DNA of 64,000 nucleotides. Origin: Anopheles merus. Its lineage: Eukaryota > Arthropoda > Insecta > Diptera > Culicidae. Numbering within the stretch: position 1 is the stretch's first letter; each line of letters opens with the position of its first letter. The position numbers and the translations under genes were made by a program. The notes beneath the pieces are model-generated. The model had not been told where the DNA came from, made no database searches, and was given only the letters and a program-made list of their open reading frames with translations. This document shows positions 48,693 through 62,033 of this stretch, piece by piece. The stretch covers positions 18,660,889 through 18,724,888 of the forward strand of contig NC_054084.1 of NCBI RefSeq assembly GCF_017562075.2. The letters are read 5' to 3'.

Positions 48693-49352
48693 TTGCTAGT
48701 TCCTATCAAATACTTCGACATTTTGATAACTTCGGCTACTTATCTCTGAATGTATAATTTTGCTCTGATCAGTTAAATAAAACTATCTCAAAAAATGAGT
48801 TCAAGTTTGAAGAATTCGAGAGTATGTTGATAGTTTTAAGTTATCAAATGGCAGTTGGTAACCCATGATTCTCCATTAATTTGCTGGTAATTCAAAGATA
48901 ATGCAGCAGTTATGGTTTTTACTTTTCTTTACTATTTATACCAAATTATGACATTTTTTTTTGATGAAAAATCCTTATTGTTCGTAATTGCTCCTCAAAT
49001 ACTGTTGTACAAATGTTACGATTATCTGGCCAAAATAAATAAATTAACAGAAAGTGGTGAGCTCTTCTTCTTAATAATTAATGTGGTTAGCCGAAGCTTG
49101 TCCATTTATCCAATTTTTGACGATTTAAATGAACGACATTTGGCATGAAAGGTGAATACTTAACATTGGACCTTCTGATAAGTGCTCCTTGATATTGCAA
49201 TATAACACATTACGTTCAGGGACTCAAGGGAAATAAGCTTGGCAATGCCTTGAATAACACTCTGAAGAAGCTGCTTCTACGTAAAACAATATTGCTGAGC
49301 TTTTTTTTTCGAGAAAGAGAAAATAAGCAAACGAATCAGCCATACAACTCAC
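48693..49352. other. AT-rich stretch with one 78-codon frame
   Basis: A + frame from ATG 48912 to TGA 49148 is hydrophobic and slightly longer than expected for such AT-rich DNA. It resembles nothing I know. No other feature was seen. Confidence 0.3.
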
Positions 49353-50151
49353 GTGGCCATTTGATCGATCTTTCATTGGATTTGATGCGGTGCTCTAACG
49401 ACCTGCAGTGGAATCGGCAATGAGGCCAGCACTGTTTTTTGTCTGTTTCAGTTGACACGTTCGGACCGATTTCCGATATGGCTTCGAAGCCCACTTCCAC
49501 CGTGGTGCTGCAAAAACAATCCTCAAAACAGCAACCAGCAGACACTCGGGGGCACTTAGTATTGCTAGCGTATTTTCGGTCACCCAGCACACTAAGTAAA
49601 TCCACAAGCCCCTTCGATGGGTAACCCTTGCGGGTTGTGGGAGGTACGCACGATCCCGATTTGCCGATGCAGAAAATAAACTCGAACGCGGTCAGCCGCG
49701 CGCTTTCAACCATATCCTGGTCACCTGGCACAGCGGAAGCGCCGTGAACCTCCTTAGCGGGCGTCGTGTGTGTGTGTGTGTTTGCAATACTGCGGGTGTG
49801 GAAGGAGAAAGTGTAACTGAATATAAATGATGCTCGCGCGTATTTTTCGGTTTTTTGTGTGCGTTGTGTGTGCTTTTTTTGTTGTTGGTACCAACGCGCT
49901 CGATATGTCGATGCAGCGTTGGGTTGGCGGTGGCGGTTATAATTTAGTTTTCGTACGCGTGCACCGTGCGCCAAAATGTGTGAAAGTTTTTTAGGCGAAA
50001 GCTTGGCTCGGCGGTGGTGGTCGGCAGGCAAAACTAAAATCGAAGTCACGTGCGTGCGTGCCCGAGAGAGCACGCGGTGCGCATTTGGCGCAGTTGGCGC
50101 ACATTTAGTTTGATCGTTTATGGATTTAGCAAAACAAAAGCAAAAACACAC
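49353..50151 (-). other. Long minus-strand open frame, possible first exon
   Basis: A frame of about 270 codons is open on the minus strand, the longest in the window apart from Atf6 and gag. It has no ATG at its 5' end; its first plausible ATG gives MVESARLTAFEFIF and then about 120 Cys-containing residues. Just inside its 3' end the sequence CCAC is followed by GTGAGTTGT, a strong donor, and an initiator-like ATTCAGTTACAC lies near 49820. A gene starting here and running leftwards is possible. No domain is recognised, and the upstream half is low-complexity CpG/CA-rich sequence, so a UTR with a fortuitous frame is equally possible. Confidence 0.2.
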
Positions 50152-50159
50152 ACATTAAA

Positions 50160-53100
50160 CATTAAGATCGGCGACCGGCGCGGGTGCATGTGTACTCAAT
50201 AGAAAATGGATTGGCTCTGGTTTTAGTACCAGTGTGACCGAAATTTAGTACTCATTTCGAAAACCAAACACGGATGTTTACTTTGAAACAGGTCGTTTCC
50301 AATAACTTGTTTTATGTTTAACTCTTTTTTACTATTTTTTTATAAACGGTGTTCTGTTGTGCTTGTGCATTCTTAACTACAAACACAAACTCACTAGTTC
50401 CGCTTGAAAGTTTGCATGTTTACTACTAACAAAACAAACAACATAATTACATAAAAAAGGCTTTTAATTTCTGAAGAGTTTGAATTTCCCTTGAAAAATC
50501 TGCATCGAATTGATTTTCGCACCGTTATAATTTGTTGATTTTATTTGATTACCTAATGCCCTGTCTATTCATTCGCTTGTGTCGTTGAACTGTTCATTGC
50601 CGGTAGCTCCAATTTGCACATTCAGTTTTCTCAGCATAAAAAAAAACCACTCTAGTCTCAGTACGGTACTTTTTGGATAATAAGAAAATGGCAAAGTGTT
50701 TGCATGTCTAAGAACGGTGTAAAAATCAGCTAAAAGTGATTCTTTCAGGTAGATCCAGTATGAAAGAATCCATTAACGCGTTCGCTGATTGCTCGCATTC
50801 AATCGCTGACTTAGAACTGATTCTCCGCACCGAAAGAGGGAAAGCTTAATTGTGAATGTTCTGCGTGTCCAAAATTAAGATTGCCATCGCGCAGAAAAGC
50901 TTCCTCCCCATTTCGGAGAGCATTAAAATTTTCCCAAGCAATTTCTTCTGCGTTACCTGCTTTTCCCCGCACCCAAAAAGCTAATTGAACGCTCGCCGAA
51001 CACACTCAAACACAGAAAGCTCCAGCAGACTTCTAGCCACGCGAAAGTGAATTGGAAGTTAAGTGTCAGTATTTAAAGCAAAAACGACTTCCACCCGAAA
51101 GTAACGTGCAAAACAAACTAAAGTACACGACACGATGATGCACCGACCGGTTGGGAAAAGCACTTTTCCGTTCGTTCACCGGCTCCCAGGGGGTGGTTTC
51201 TCGCCTTCAAGCACGCGCGCGCTCACACGAATGCGCGCCGCATGGCGTTGAAAATGAAAATGTTTTCATTTCACAACCTAACGGCACCGGAAGTGGTTGC
51301 CGGGCAAACGCAACGAAAATGAACGCCGAACCTGCCCGCTCGTGTTGAATTTCGGAATAAACTTACATGCGAGAGATTAAAACAACACCCGCACCTCCAC
51401 CCTGTGCCGGCAGCCCTGCGTTAGACAAAAGCGAAAAGCGAAATTGAATTTAAGTGACCCCTCCTCACCGAAGGCGCCTGGTGCGGTAACTTCCACTTGA
51501 GCAACGCGCGAAGCGCCCTTAACCGTTCGCGATCGCCGGGTCGGTATGAATTATTCAATGTTATGATAATTCGACCAAGCCTGGCAGCATCTTTGCGACC
51601 GGACTTGATCTTGACGATCTCGTGCTCGCTACATCTCTCTCTCCACGGTGGGTAACCATCGCCGAGGCCCGTGGTCAATTCGGGGGTTGACCTTTTCCAC
51701 GGGCAATGATGATGATGATCCGATACGAGGAGAAGGTTTCTCTTTCCATCCAAACATTTTAACCTGGTCGCCACCAAAATGCCACCCGTAAACAATGTTT
51801 GGCAATTTCTCCTCAACGTGCTCAGTGGTGCTGGAAAAGCGTGGTTTTTCTTTCACGCTCCAAAAATCGTCCGGACATTGGTGTTGGCGGATAGTGCTGA
51901 ATTTGTTCCGGGCGTGAGCAATGAATTTTTCCTTCAGCTTTAAATGATTTCCAGAAAAGATCGTGCGATCTGTATCGCCTGGTGGGGAGGTCTACGCTGG
52001 TTAGGAGAAAATTTCAACCAAAAGCGCATATCCAACCATCGCAAAGTTCATCTGTGAGGTGATAATGGAGTTGCATGGAGTTTTTCCTTTCTCATCATTT
52101 GACTACGGTGACTCTCTATGGCCTTGATTTTCATTAATTTTCATCGCTTTTTTAAGTTTTCATCTCCGCTGTTCATCAGTGTGGGTGTAACTGAGCCGGT
52201 TGGTTTTGTTGTTTTTTTGGACTGCGTAGCTCATCCTGATCATCATCGGGCTGATTAGCTGCGAGGAAAGTTGCGAGGGGTGAAAGTGAAATCAAACAGG
52301 TTGATCTGAGATTTGTTTCGGTGGTCGGTGCTAAATTTCGGGCAATTATGCGATCGTTTTTATGGCCTCTGTGGGCTTCCTCTGTGGGGGAGGAATGGGG
52401 AAAGGTTTGTTGCTTGTCGTTGGTTTGCGGTTTTTATTGCCTTTCGAATATTTGGAAGGTGTTTAAAAAATTTTGGCTATTAAATTAAAAGCATTCTTCA
52501 GAACATTGTTTGAATTTCCCGTTTTATTTTGATGTCACATCTAAATATAAATCATTCATCTTGTCAAGGGAGCAACTATTAGCTCCAGGCCAGTAGCTCT
52601 TTACTTGAAGTAGCTTCAGTCACCGATGACATCACTAGTTGTTTTGTCAACAAATCTAGAAACAGTGAACGAAACATTCCACACATTCAACACCCGAGAT
52701 GAGATAGTGCTGTACCGATGAAAAGTAGGTTATCGTTTATCGCCTGCTGTGGGGGGATCTGCGAGCGCAAGGTCGAGCAACACGTCTTATCTTAGCTATG
52801 TTTACGTTTAAGATATGCTGTGTACTATTTTTCCCTCCCCAGGTTCAATGTAACAATCTTACAAAAAAGAAATATAAAGATCATTCACTAAAAATACACT
52901 CAACAGTTGATTTATCGCCCCCCTGTTTCGCCCCGTCGCTCAAACGTGGTAGTAACCTTCAAGAAAAGCCGATAACTGCTGAAGTGATAATCATCGGCTT
53001 CAGCTCAACTGGTTGCGGCCGTAAATATTTTGATTGGTGCTTCCCATCATCATCATCATCATCACCATCATAATTCCGAAGGTCGGATGAACGTGTGTCC

Positions 53101-56091
53101 GTATCGAATTCCTGCGCACGCTAGAATAAACAACCGACCGAATTCCAGCTCGCTAAAACGGAGCGAAGTGTTTACCTAAGAGTGAGAGGCTCGTGTAATC
53201 AGGAAGTTGCAGAGGGCTCGCAAAGCGTCGGCATTGGATCATGTGGAAGATTTATTTGCCTTTGACGGTCCGTGACGTTCTCGGTCCCTTGTTCACTCGA
53301 TAAATGATCGATCAATCGATTTTGCTGTCTTCCTGCCGCTGCTGACACCACAAGCGTTTCCCGCGTGTCTTACGGTTGATGCGCGAGGCACCTGTTTCTG
53401 CTGTCGTCTTATTGCTCAAGGTCTCGTGTTGATCAACAGCTACCAGCGTATGAGAGAGGGCAAATCACCATTTCATCTTCCGCCTAAATGGGCCTTATTG
53501 GTTTCTAATGTGAAACGATTTATCATTCGAAATTGCGCAGCGCAGTGGATGGGAAATCTGCGCTGTCTAATGTGCGCAGTAAAGTCTCCTCAGCCATACT
53601 TCAGATTTGTTTTTTCGGGCAAAAGGTACCGCAAACAGGTGTAGCATTATTCTTTCGTATGCAAAATATACTAAAATGCTAGTTGAATTATGGACGATGT
53701 TTTCAATAATGCATACATTCTAATAATGCTAAACATTCTAAGCTTACCGATGCGAGTGGAAAGAATCTTGCAGCAAAAACAATGTGACGCACGTTTGCAT
53801 ATTTTGTACGGCATTAATATTAATATTCCTAATGTACACTTCATGAAGTGAAGCGCAAAGATAAGATTGATTGCCGCAGTCTCTGGCATGTTTTGAATTC
53901 TGCTCTTCTCTGCTCTTCTCTGCAGCGGCTACGTTATGGATTTCTTCTATCTAGAGACGAACATGCCATGCCGTATGCGCGACTTTGTTCAGAATAGTTA
54001 CAATAAAAGGACGGCAGACGCTACTTTGTGCAGCTTGCGTACGTGTTTCGTTTGGCCAATTCGTGCGTTGCGCTGTACCGTCGATAGGGATCTTGCCTAG
54101 GACGCACACCGCGCTGGTGCTGATGAGAATGGTACATGACAAAATCACCTGGCCTGTATGTACCTTTTTAGTGAGATGAATATTCATAACGCAAATCGCA
54201 CCGGGCAGGCCCGCCCGGGTCGTGAGTTCGAAAAGGAGCGTGTATGCCCAAGCGTTGTCTTCAAGATCCGGCCTCCAAAGATGATGCACGGTTTGCGCTG
54301 CTGTTTGCACGGTGTTAATATCCTGCAAACCTGGTCTGGTCTGGAGTGGTGGTTGGAATTTCTGGATTTTAAAAGTTCCTATCTCCTACCAAGGGCACAT
54401 CGCGCGACATGCGTTTTGGACGACGTTGGGATAGAGAGAGAGAGAGTTATTTTTGGAACCATTCCAGACCGGTAGTAGCTAACTCGATCGATTTCCATGC
54501 CGTGCGTTCGTGGCAAATCAGCAGCAGGTCCCGCAGCCGGGTCCAGCCGGCAGGTTTCAATTTCCAATCTCGCGTGATGACGATCGTCAGAGTAACGATT
54601 TTTGGGGGTTTTGTTTTACGAACTGGCTGACCTTCCTGCCGGCCTAGTCGCGTGGAGTGGTGATGAGCCAGTTGAGACGACGGCGGGTGGTGGAAGAAAT
54701 TAATGAGATTCACCTCACGCTGCGACTCTGGACGATGGACCGATCGTGATCCGTTTCGAGTGACCGTCTTCGATCCGCTTCGAAGGTGGGTTCTGTTGGC
54801 GGTGTACGATCGGTGTGTCTGTATGTTGTCTTTTTGTTCGTTTCATTTCGAGCTGACGATCGATACAGCAGAAAACCGGTATGCAAATGTGACACATTCC
54901 AATCAGAAGACGACAACCACGACGACTTCGGCGACATTGCCTGTTTGTTTGTCACGTCCCCAATTCCCCCCCGGTGTCTTGCGTTTCACCCACTCGACAG
55001 AGTTTCGGAGGGGGGTGCGCTACTCATTTACATTCGCGCTATTCTATCACCTTGCAGGGTGAGAGGCTCTGAAGGCGATGGAGGGGGGGGGGAAATATTA
55101 AGGTAAATACAAATACACATTTCGCACCCAACCAGGGGAGGCAAAGCGGAGGGCTACGCCAAAGACTGAAGACGCCTTTGCACACGATGAGAAATCCAAA
55201 ACGCTGTTTGTGTGCTGTTTGTCCTGTGACGACAGCCAGGCCCCGCTGACGTATTTGTCAATGAAATGGTAGAATTTACGAGACGAAGTTTGGCATACAA
55301 GATACATTTTATGGCTAGACTGTTGATAAAATATATGCCTCCGAGCTATTTTTAAGCTTCCGATGTGGAAGATTAAAGTTAATATATATTTGTCATTACG
55401 AAGCTACTGCTAATCGGCTTTTAGCTGTTGAAAGCGAGTGCCTTCGGCGAAACTACTGATAAGCCACCGTTGTGCGAAGTTTCATTAGTCATCGATTGGT
55501 TCTTTATGGGGTTCTGATACCATGCGATAGCTCGGCGGAGTCTGAATCAGCAATCAAAGATCTAAAGATGTTTGACCTGACGTTTGCAGCAGGAAAACCC
55601 CGTCAGCTTCGTATGGCGGAAGTATTTATGAATCACTCTTTTATTGACCCCAACTGCGGTTGTGGGTTCTCTGAAGCTTTGCAGTTCAAAAACCCAGCTC
55701 TGCGCAAACTCTTATTGGTTGTTTGATTTTAATAAGAAGCTTCCGTGTATGCTGCCTCGCTACTTATCGCTACCGACAGCAAACGGATTGTAAACGAGCC
55801 AGAAGATCCTGTTGTTTGCAGGCCCAAAAAAGAACTCTAGATAATGAGCGATGAAGCCGATGCAGAACGTGGTACAGGAAACGTTCTCGCTAAAGAGCCA
55901 GGCGGTCGGGAGAGCTCTTTACTTTCAAGAAAATTATAGACTCTGCTGCTTCCATGCACCGAACGCCGCCTGTTTTCCGTCGCCGTAATTGCTCGGCAGG
56001 TCAAATGGTCACGAACTCTGCAGTGGCATCTGGATTGTCATAGGGATTGTCGGCTATTACCGCCACACAGTGTACAGCCACAACACAACAG
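50160..56091. other. Intergenic or intronic stretch, nothing assigned
   Basis: No recognisable protein in any frame. An ATC/CAT trinucleotide run lies at 53045-53071 and (GA)n at about 54434-54446. Composition alternates between CpG-rich patches (about 51.15-51.35, 54.2-55.1 kb) and ordinary sequence. Confidence 0.35.
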
Positions 56092-56190
56092 ATGCCACTG
56101 CGGATCTACGGTGCTGTTGTCGGTGTTCTGTTTGCTGCATCGGCCATCGCACTGCTACTGCTGTTTGTGGTGGCAAACGGCATCTTGTAG
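56092..56190 (+). CDS. Candidate 32-residue single-pass membrane microprotein
   Basis: ATG 56092 to TAG 56188-56190 encodes 32 residues: a short basic head (MPLRIYG), then a nearly unbroken hydrophobic run (AVVGVLFAASAIALLLLFVV) and a short polar end. Its length and layout are like those of insect membrane micropeptides such as sarcolamban, but I see no sequence match to them. The DNA is CTG/GTT-rich, which by itself favours Leu/Val codons, so chance is a serious alternative. The same frame stays open after the stop, to 56526. Confidence 0.2.
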   Translation: MPLRIYGAVVGVLFAASAIALLLLFVVANGIL

Positions 56191-59100
56191 CGATGGTTTC
56201 AACAAAGTCACCACGCTATAATCCTCTCTTGGAGCATCCAGAAGATTGCCCGTATCGTGTCCGCGCTCTGCCGTGTAGATGCCGCGCTTGAGCGAAACGG
56301 CGGAACCAGCAAGAGAGATAATTACCATCCGCTTAGTTTAACGCTTAATGCCCGCGGGGGCACGCTCGATCAAATAGAGGACCTTGTTGTTCGGTGTGTG
56401 TCGGTGCAGGTGTGTTGTGTGGTGCCCGCGGTGTCCGAGGTGTACCGAGAGAATACAGACATTATAACACAGACTAGTGAGCGCGCGCGCGCGAGCTCGG
56501 GCACTTTTGTTTGGTGGATAATGTGACACAGAACCGGCACGTGTGCAGGTGGTTGTTGGACAGGCGCGCTGTGGAGTGTGCAGTAGGCACACCACGAACT
56601 ATGAACGGCGGTGCACACAAGTGCACACGAGCGTATTTTAATCAACTTCCCACATTGCTGCTGCCTCTCATGCTGCGGGCCTAATCCCCAACCCCCACGG
56701 ACACAAACTGTCGAACAAACAGCTTGATCTCTCGAGCTAGAGCTCTCGATCAACTGGTCAAACTCGTTTGCGTCTGTGTGCGAGTTCTTTCAAACGCTTG
56801 TCTTAGACTCACCGATGGTAATAGAACTGGCAGAGCACGCTCTAACTCCGAGAATCTACCAGTGCCGAGTTAAATTTTGAATAATTCTGGAAAATGTTAG
56901 TGGGAAAGAATTGGAACACCAGATAGTGGTGACTGCTCAGGGATGTGGGGAGATATTTTAATTCACTTGCAGCCTGGAGGTGTTCTTGCCAAACCCCAAT
57001 CCACAAGATACTGCTGCTAGAGCTGCTTACGTCACCAACCTGCCCGTATGTAAGTAGTTCGTGTGTCATGGTCACCTGATACTGCCAAGCCGTCCGGGGA
57101 GGCAGTACAACTCGCTCGCATCCACTTACCCACCGCTTATGTCTGTCCATCCCACAAACGTGCTGCAGCCATTAATCTGTTTCACAAGTTCGATCTGTTT
57201 GTCTTTGCCGCAGGATGATAAAAGTTGCTATAAAAAAGCCTATTTTATGACCGTCCTCTGTGAGTCTGGTCTGAAGTAGTAGGCATTTCATTTCGTCTGT
57301 ATTCATCTGAATATTTTGAGCTGCCGAGACGTCGACAACGGCACGCGGTTAGCCAATCCAGTTTCGATGGCGTTACAAAGAATGGACAGATGGTGGGCGA
57401 ACCCGTAGGAGAGTCGGGCTGGGGTAGAAGTTACAGCAGCGGCAATGTAGGTTCCGACGTTCGATGCGTAGTCGGTACTGCTCGCCTAGCTGCAAGAAAT
57501 GTGCTCTGCTCTGACGCTTCTGATTCTGACACCCAACAACCAAGACGACGACGACTAGGGGATGAAGTATGCAGTGCAACACAACACCGTGTGGGCACCG
57601 TTACGTCTGGCTGCTGGTTTGACGTGTAGTGACCGCATCGCACTTCCGCTTCCAGATTCTGGGACCGGTTTTTGTATGCCGCTTATCGGGTGCTGGGGCA
57701 ACAATCGCATCAGCAGCGCCGTGGAACACTTGTGGTCGTATCTTCGTGGGGAGGGAGCGAAATACCTGGCGGGTGATTTGCAACTCTCAATGCTCAGGCT
57801 TTTAGCGCCCGCGCGCCGGCGTTGGACCCGCGTATATCGGGTTCGTCAATCAGCGTTTGGGTATCGAGATTTTCCAACCTACTGCAGCAATTGGCAAGCG
57901 CCATGATGCCTGTTCATGATATACGGTAAAACTGTAGCACAGCAGCACCTGGATGGCCTGGATTCGATCGAAAAACAATACCAAAGGGAGGGTACGGCTG
58001 ACATGCGTGCCTCGCGCGCGTTTGTGTGTGTGTGGTCGTAGCTGTTAACTATTTGAACCAGGAAGCGGACACGTGAATGATGATCACATGCGCATATTTA
58101 TATGCGTCCAGCTCGATTTCCCACCGCGGACCGCAGTTTCGTGTGTGCGTGTTCGGACTTCATCTAAATTGCGAAAATGTGTAATCATCGTTAAACGGCT
58201 AAGCGATTCCATAAATCTCGCCCGGCAAAGAAACAGGGGGCAAGCAATGCACCTGGGACGGAAGTTGACTTAACTTTCGCTCGTGCTGCGGTGCGGAACT
58301 TGGCTTGGCTACGCAGCCTTGACTACGTACGACGTAACCGTCGTTTCCTTTGTGGAATCGGTTTTGGGGGAATGAATGGTAAATGAGCTTATTTTTGGAA
58401 CCGCGCAACGCTCATCCCATCGGGTGGCATCGGCCCCGGATGCTCCCGATTGAAAGAAAGTGGAAACGAAATGTTTGGCAAACGTTCGGCCGTTGTATGG
58501 TTGGTTCTAGGATGTTTTGTTGATTTTATTGGTCTTGGTGGTTTGGGGCTCATTTGCAAGTTCAATATCGAATAGGTTGGTGACCTATGCGAATGAGGTA
58601 GACCTTAGGGTTGTTTGTCAAAGTTGTTCCGCTCCTCATGCTGATTAAAATTAGAGATTTTTGGAAAATAATAGCTACAAGTTGATGAGTTGAGTCGAAA
58701 TTCCGCATGTTGTAGAACTGATCATACTTCAAGAAAACGGCCTTAAAAGAGACAAAAGAGGTGAAAACACAACCTTCATGCAATGTACAAACCTACGCAG
58801 AGTGGGCTTTTCAGTATGAACCATTCAGTCTGAAACCAACACCAAAAGCTTAACATCTTGAAGTGATCATCAAAGAACCCCATTTAAACACGATCATATT
58901 CCAACAGAGCTCTCCAGTTTGCTTGCTTATTGTTTGACAAGTTCTAATTTTCGTCTCGTCTTTACCTTCCGAGGGCACTCAACAAACTCACGTCCCCAAA
59001 CCATTTCTTATAAACCCTCAAGCTGGCAAACAGTGGGCGTTCATTGTTCCGTTCGTGAGCTACCAGGGTGCTGAGCAATTTGGCTCATTTCCGTACAGCC

Positions 59101-61294
59101 GCACGGTACAAGTGTCATCGGCACCGGTAGAGCCATGTAGGAGTTTCCAGAGGCCACGACGCTGACACATAGCTCTGGCCCGACGGTGGGCAACCCCTGC
59201 GGCTATTTGTTTCATTCCGGGGTGTATTTTTTTCTACATCCATCTTACCTCCAACCTCCACAAGGCGCCATTAAAACGTGTCTGTCGCGCGCGCGCGCTC
59301 CCGATGAGTCAATGCGTTGCCATTCATGTGCAACCCGTGACGCGTAAGAAAGCTCCTAAGATCCGTGCCCAAGATCCGCTAGGTGCCCGATTCCTCTTTT
59401 GTCCGGGTCCGGGAAAGGCTGTGCGTGCGTGTGTAAGTGCTCTGCTCTGTGCAATGCTCTCCTTCTGTGCGCAAAACCGGTACCAGTGGGGAAGATGACC
59501 CAGCCGGCGCATGGGCGCACGCAGTTTCTCCCCGAGAGCTGGCCCTTCCGAGGCGCTGGCCATGGGGCCGCGGGTTTTATGAATGAAAAGTGAACGAACG
59601 CAACCCATCTCAACGCGTACGAGCCGCCACTGTCAATGGGGCGACGGGGAGACATTTGTCTCGGAAATTGCGTGTTGCTCACCCCGGCTGGTGGCGTGAA
59701 TCAATCGGTGAACCAATGGTGCTACGCAGTGTACCGTTTGCGCGGCGCTGGTTCATGGTAGAGGTGGCCATTTAAGGTGCTGCGGTTGATGCAGTGGTTC
59801 GTGACGATAAGATGGGAAACAAAGTGCTGCTTGGAAAAAAGATTTCCAGTTTGGAAGGAAGGAAAGTTGGCAGAAGTGTTTTGGGTTGTTGTGAGTGGAA
59901 TACATAAATGAACGCAGTAGTAGTTGTTGATAGTTTACTATGGACTTTATTGCACTATTGTAGACGACTAAATATAATGTTCAAGAAATGTTGCAACAAA
60001 TTTGATCATAGCTCTTGCTATGCTGCCCGTATGCTACCCTAACCTATTGCATTTTCGTGCTGCCTGGCATCTATTCCTGCGTGAATCGAGGACCGATTGA
60101 TGATCCGAATTCTTCCACGCTGTCACAATAAATTCACCTGTCTCGAAGCCATGAATGGGCCATCGGCCCCATGACACCATAACTACTGAACCACCTCACC
60201 CTTAGCGCGGTAGACAGGACCAGCGCCCTAACGCGTACAACAGCAACCAAATGCGTAAACCCTTGCGTACGTCAAGCAGCGACAACACAATCGATCGTTC
60301 CCATCACACTTTCGCTGGCCATGCCGTATATTGCGGCGATCAATTTGGAGGTGACTGATCGGGGCCAGGCCAGGTCCATTGGCAACCCTCAAACCACCCC
60401 TCCCCTACCTGGCCGGAATTCGATCCGGAATCGGAACCGGATCGCTAAGAAGCCGAGAGAAGGAGAGCGACACCCCGAACTGGGTGAAATCGAAGTCGGA
60501 AAATCGATAATGACACAGCATCTCGCGCGCGCACACGCCAGCGCCCGCCCGTGCACTCCATTTTGTTCCGTACAAGGCGTTTCCATTTCGTTTTCCTTGG
60601 CGCGTTAGAAATCGATCGATCGATCATGCAATGTGGCGATGGGGCAGCGATGGCGAGGGGTAACGGCGACGGGGCGAAGAGAATGAGATTTGTGGCTCAA
60701 TAAGGCACGAGGGCTTGTGCGAGCCACATGTGGAAGAGCAGGGTGGGGTTGCACCTGATGTGATTTGATGTACTTCAGATCGCGTGAGACTCAGAAAAAA
60801 AACACTACCAACAACATGTGGTGCTGGTGGGGAGTCGTATGGGTGGTACGGGTACAACTTTCATTCATCAAATGGTTGCAGGCACCCTCCCCGGATGGAT
60901 GGGGCTGCACGAGAGTAACGTTAATTGATTCCACATTGCTCTAATGTGTGTACGACGAATCGTAGTAATTCGTAGAGCGAGATGAGAAAAAAAGGGGATG
61001 CACGCGTACGTATGTGTGTGTGGCACCGTTTTGGTTGATGTAGTTAATGCGTAAGAGGTCGTTGAGTTTTTGCTACATTTGTTTTTGTGTAGTAAGGCTA
61101 AAAAAATATTACAAAAAATGGAAATGTAGGAAATATTTAATAAAAACTCAAAAGAGCAATTGTTCGCATAAATATAAATTAATGAATGAGAAAAATAATT
61201 GGACTACATAAAAAATTAATATATAAAATAGAAGAAACATTGCATTGCATTACACTATTGAGTGTAGGATATGAAATTAAAACACTTACACTAA
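56191..61294. other. Intergenic or intronic stretch, CpG-rich in parts
   Basis: No supported gene. Alternating CG runs lie at about 56479-56492 and 59287-59298. Many overlapping frames are open in the GC-rich parts (57.4-57.9, 59.3-59.7, 60.3-60.6 kb) without recognisable domains. Confidence 0.35.
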
Positions 61295-61375
61295 CAATAA
61301 AAATAAATAAACAAATAAATCAATAAATCAATAAATCAACAAATAAACAGATAAATATTAAATAAGAAATAAATA
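61295..61375. repeat. AATA/AATC degenerate tetranucleotide repeat
   Basis: Units AATAAATAAAC, AATC and AACAAATAAACAG are repeated within AT-rich DNA. A simple repeat. Confidence 0.7.
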
Positions 61376-61993
61376 ATTGCTTAAAAAGTATGCAAAAGTA
61401 ATTAATAACTCAAATTAAAAGTCAGCACAGGAAACAACTAAATTGCCCTAATGAAGGGTAATTCAATGTATCTGCCATCGGTGGTACATCCCACGCCACG
61501 CAAATAATACACCCGCCCCTCGGCACAGTGTGCCTGAGCATCATTTCGCCGTGATGATATTCATCACATAAATCACTCTCCGAGATCGCTCAAACGGTAC
61601 AACACACTACACACGCCCGTGCGCGAGCGCGCTCGCAAATTAGTGTCACCGGGTGAGTGGTACACTTTCGTTTACCCCTGTGTGTGCACCATCACCAAAT
61701 TCGTAGACCACAAAACTTTCTACGTCAATTAGCGTTGTGTTTTTGTGTCCCGGCTGGTCGCGTGCAGACTTGCTCGGCGAGGGAAGGGAAGGTAAATCTA
61801 AAGCTCTAAGCGAATTTTGGACCTTGGGGAAGGAAGGTAGAGCAGATGAGGTTGGGGATTGTGTACGTGTAGGAGTTGTAGTTGGCTGTAGGTTGTTGGT
61901 GCGTTCTGGAACGCCATCGTCCGGTGCGCGAGAAAGCGAAATCTAAACCGTTTGGATTAATTTCCTTTGTTTTTGTGTTGTTTTTTTTTGCAG

Positions 61994-62033
61994 ATGATGG
62001 GCGTGCTGTGTCCTAGATCGAGGCGATGAAAAG
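61994..62033 (+). other. Candidate 40-nt non-coding microexon
   Basis: A long pyrimidine tract ending TTTTTTTTTGCAG (to 61993) is followed 40 nt later by GAAAAG and GTAAGTTAA, both close to perfect splice signals. All three frames of the 40 nt contain a stop, so it would be a 5'UTR exon or a poison exon rather than coding. A possible branch point (TCTAAAC) lies at about 61942. It could belong to a long + strand gene starting near 41.8 kb, which is inference. Confidence 0.35.

Noticed and set aside
54703..55106. Overlapping frames of about 100 codons in GC-rich DNA
   Set aside because: Open in several phases at once because stops are rare at this composition; no domain seen.
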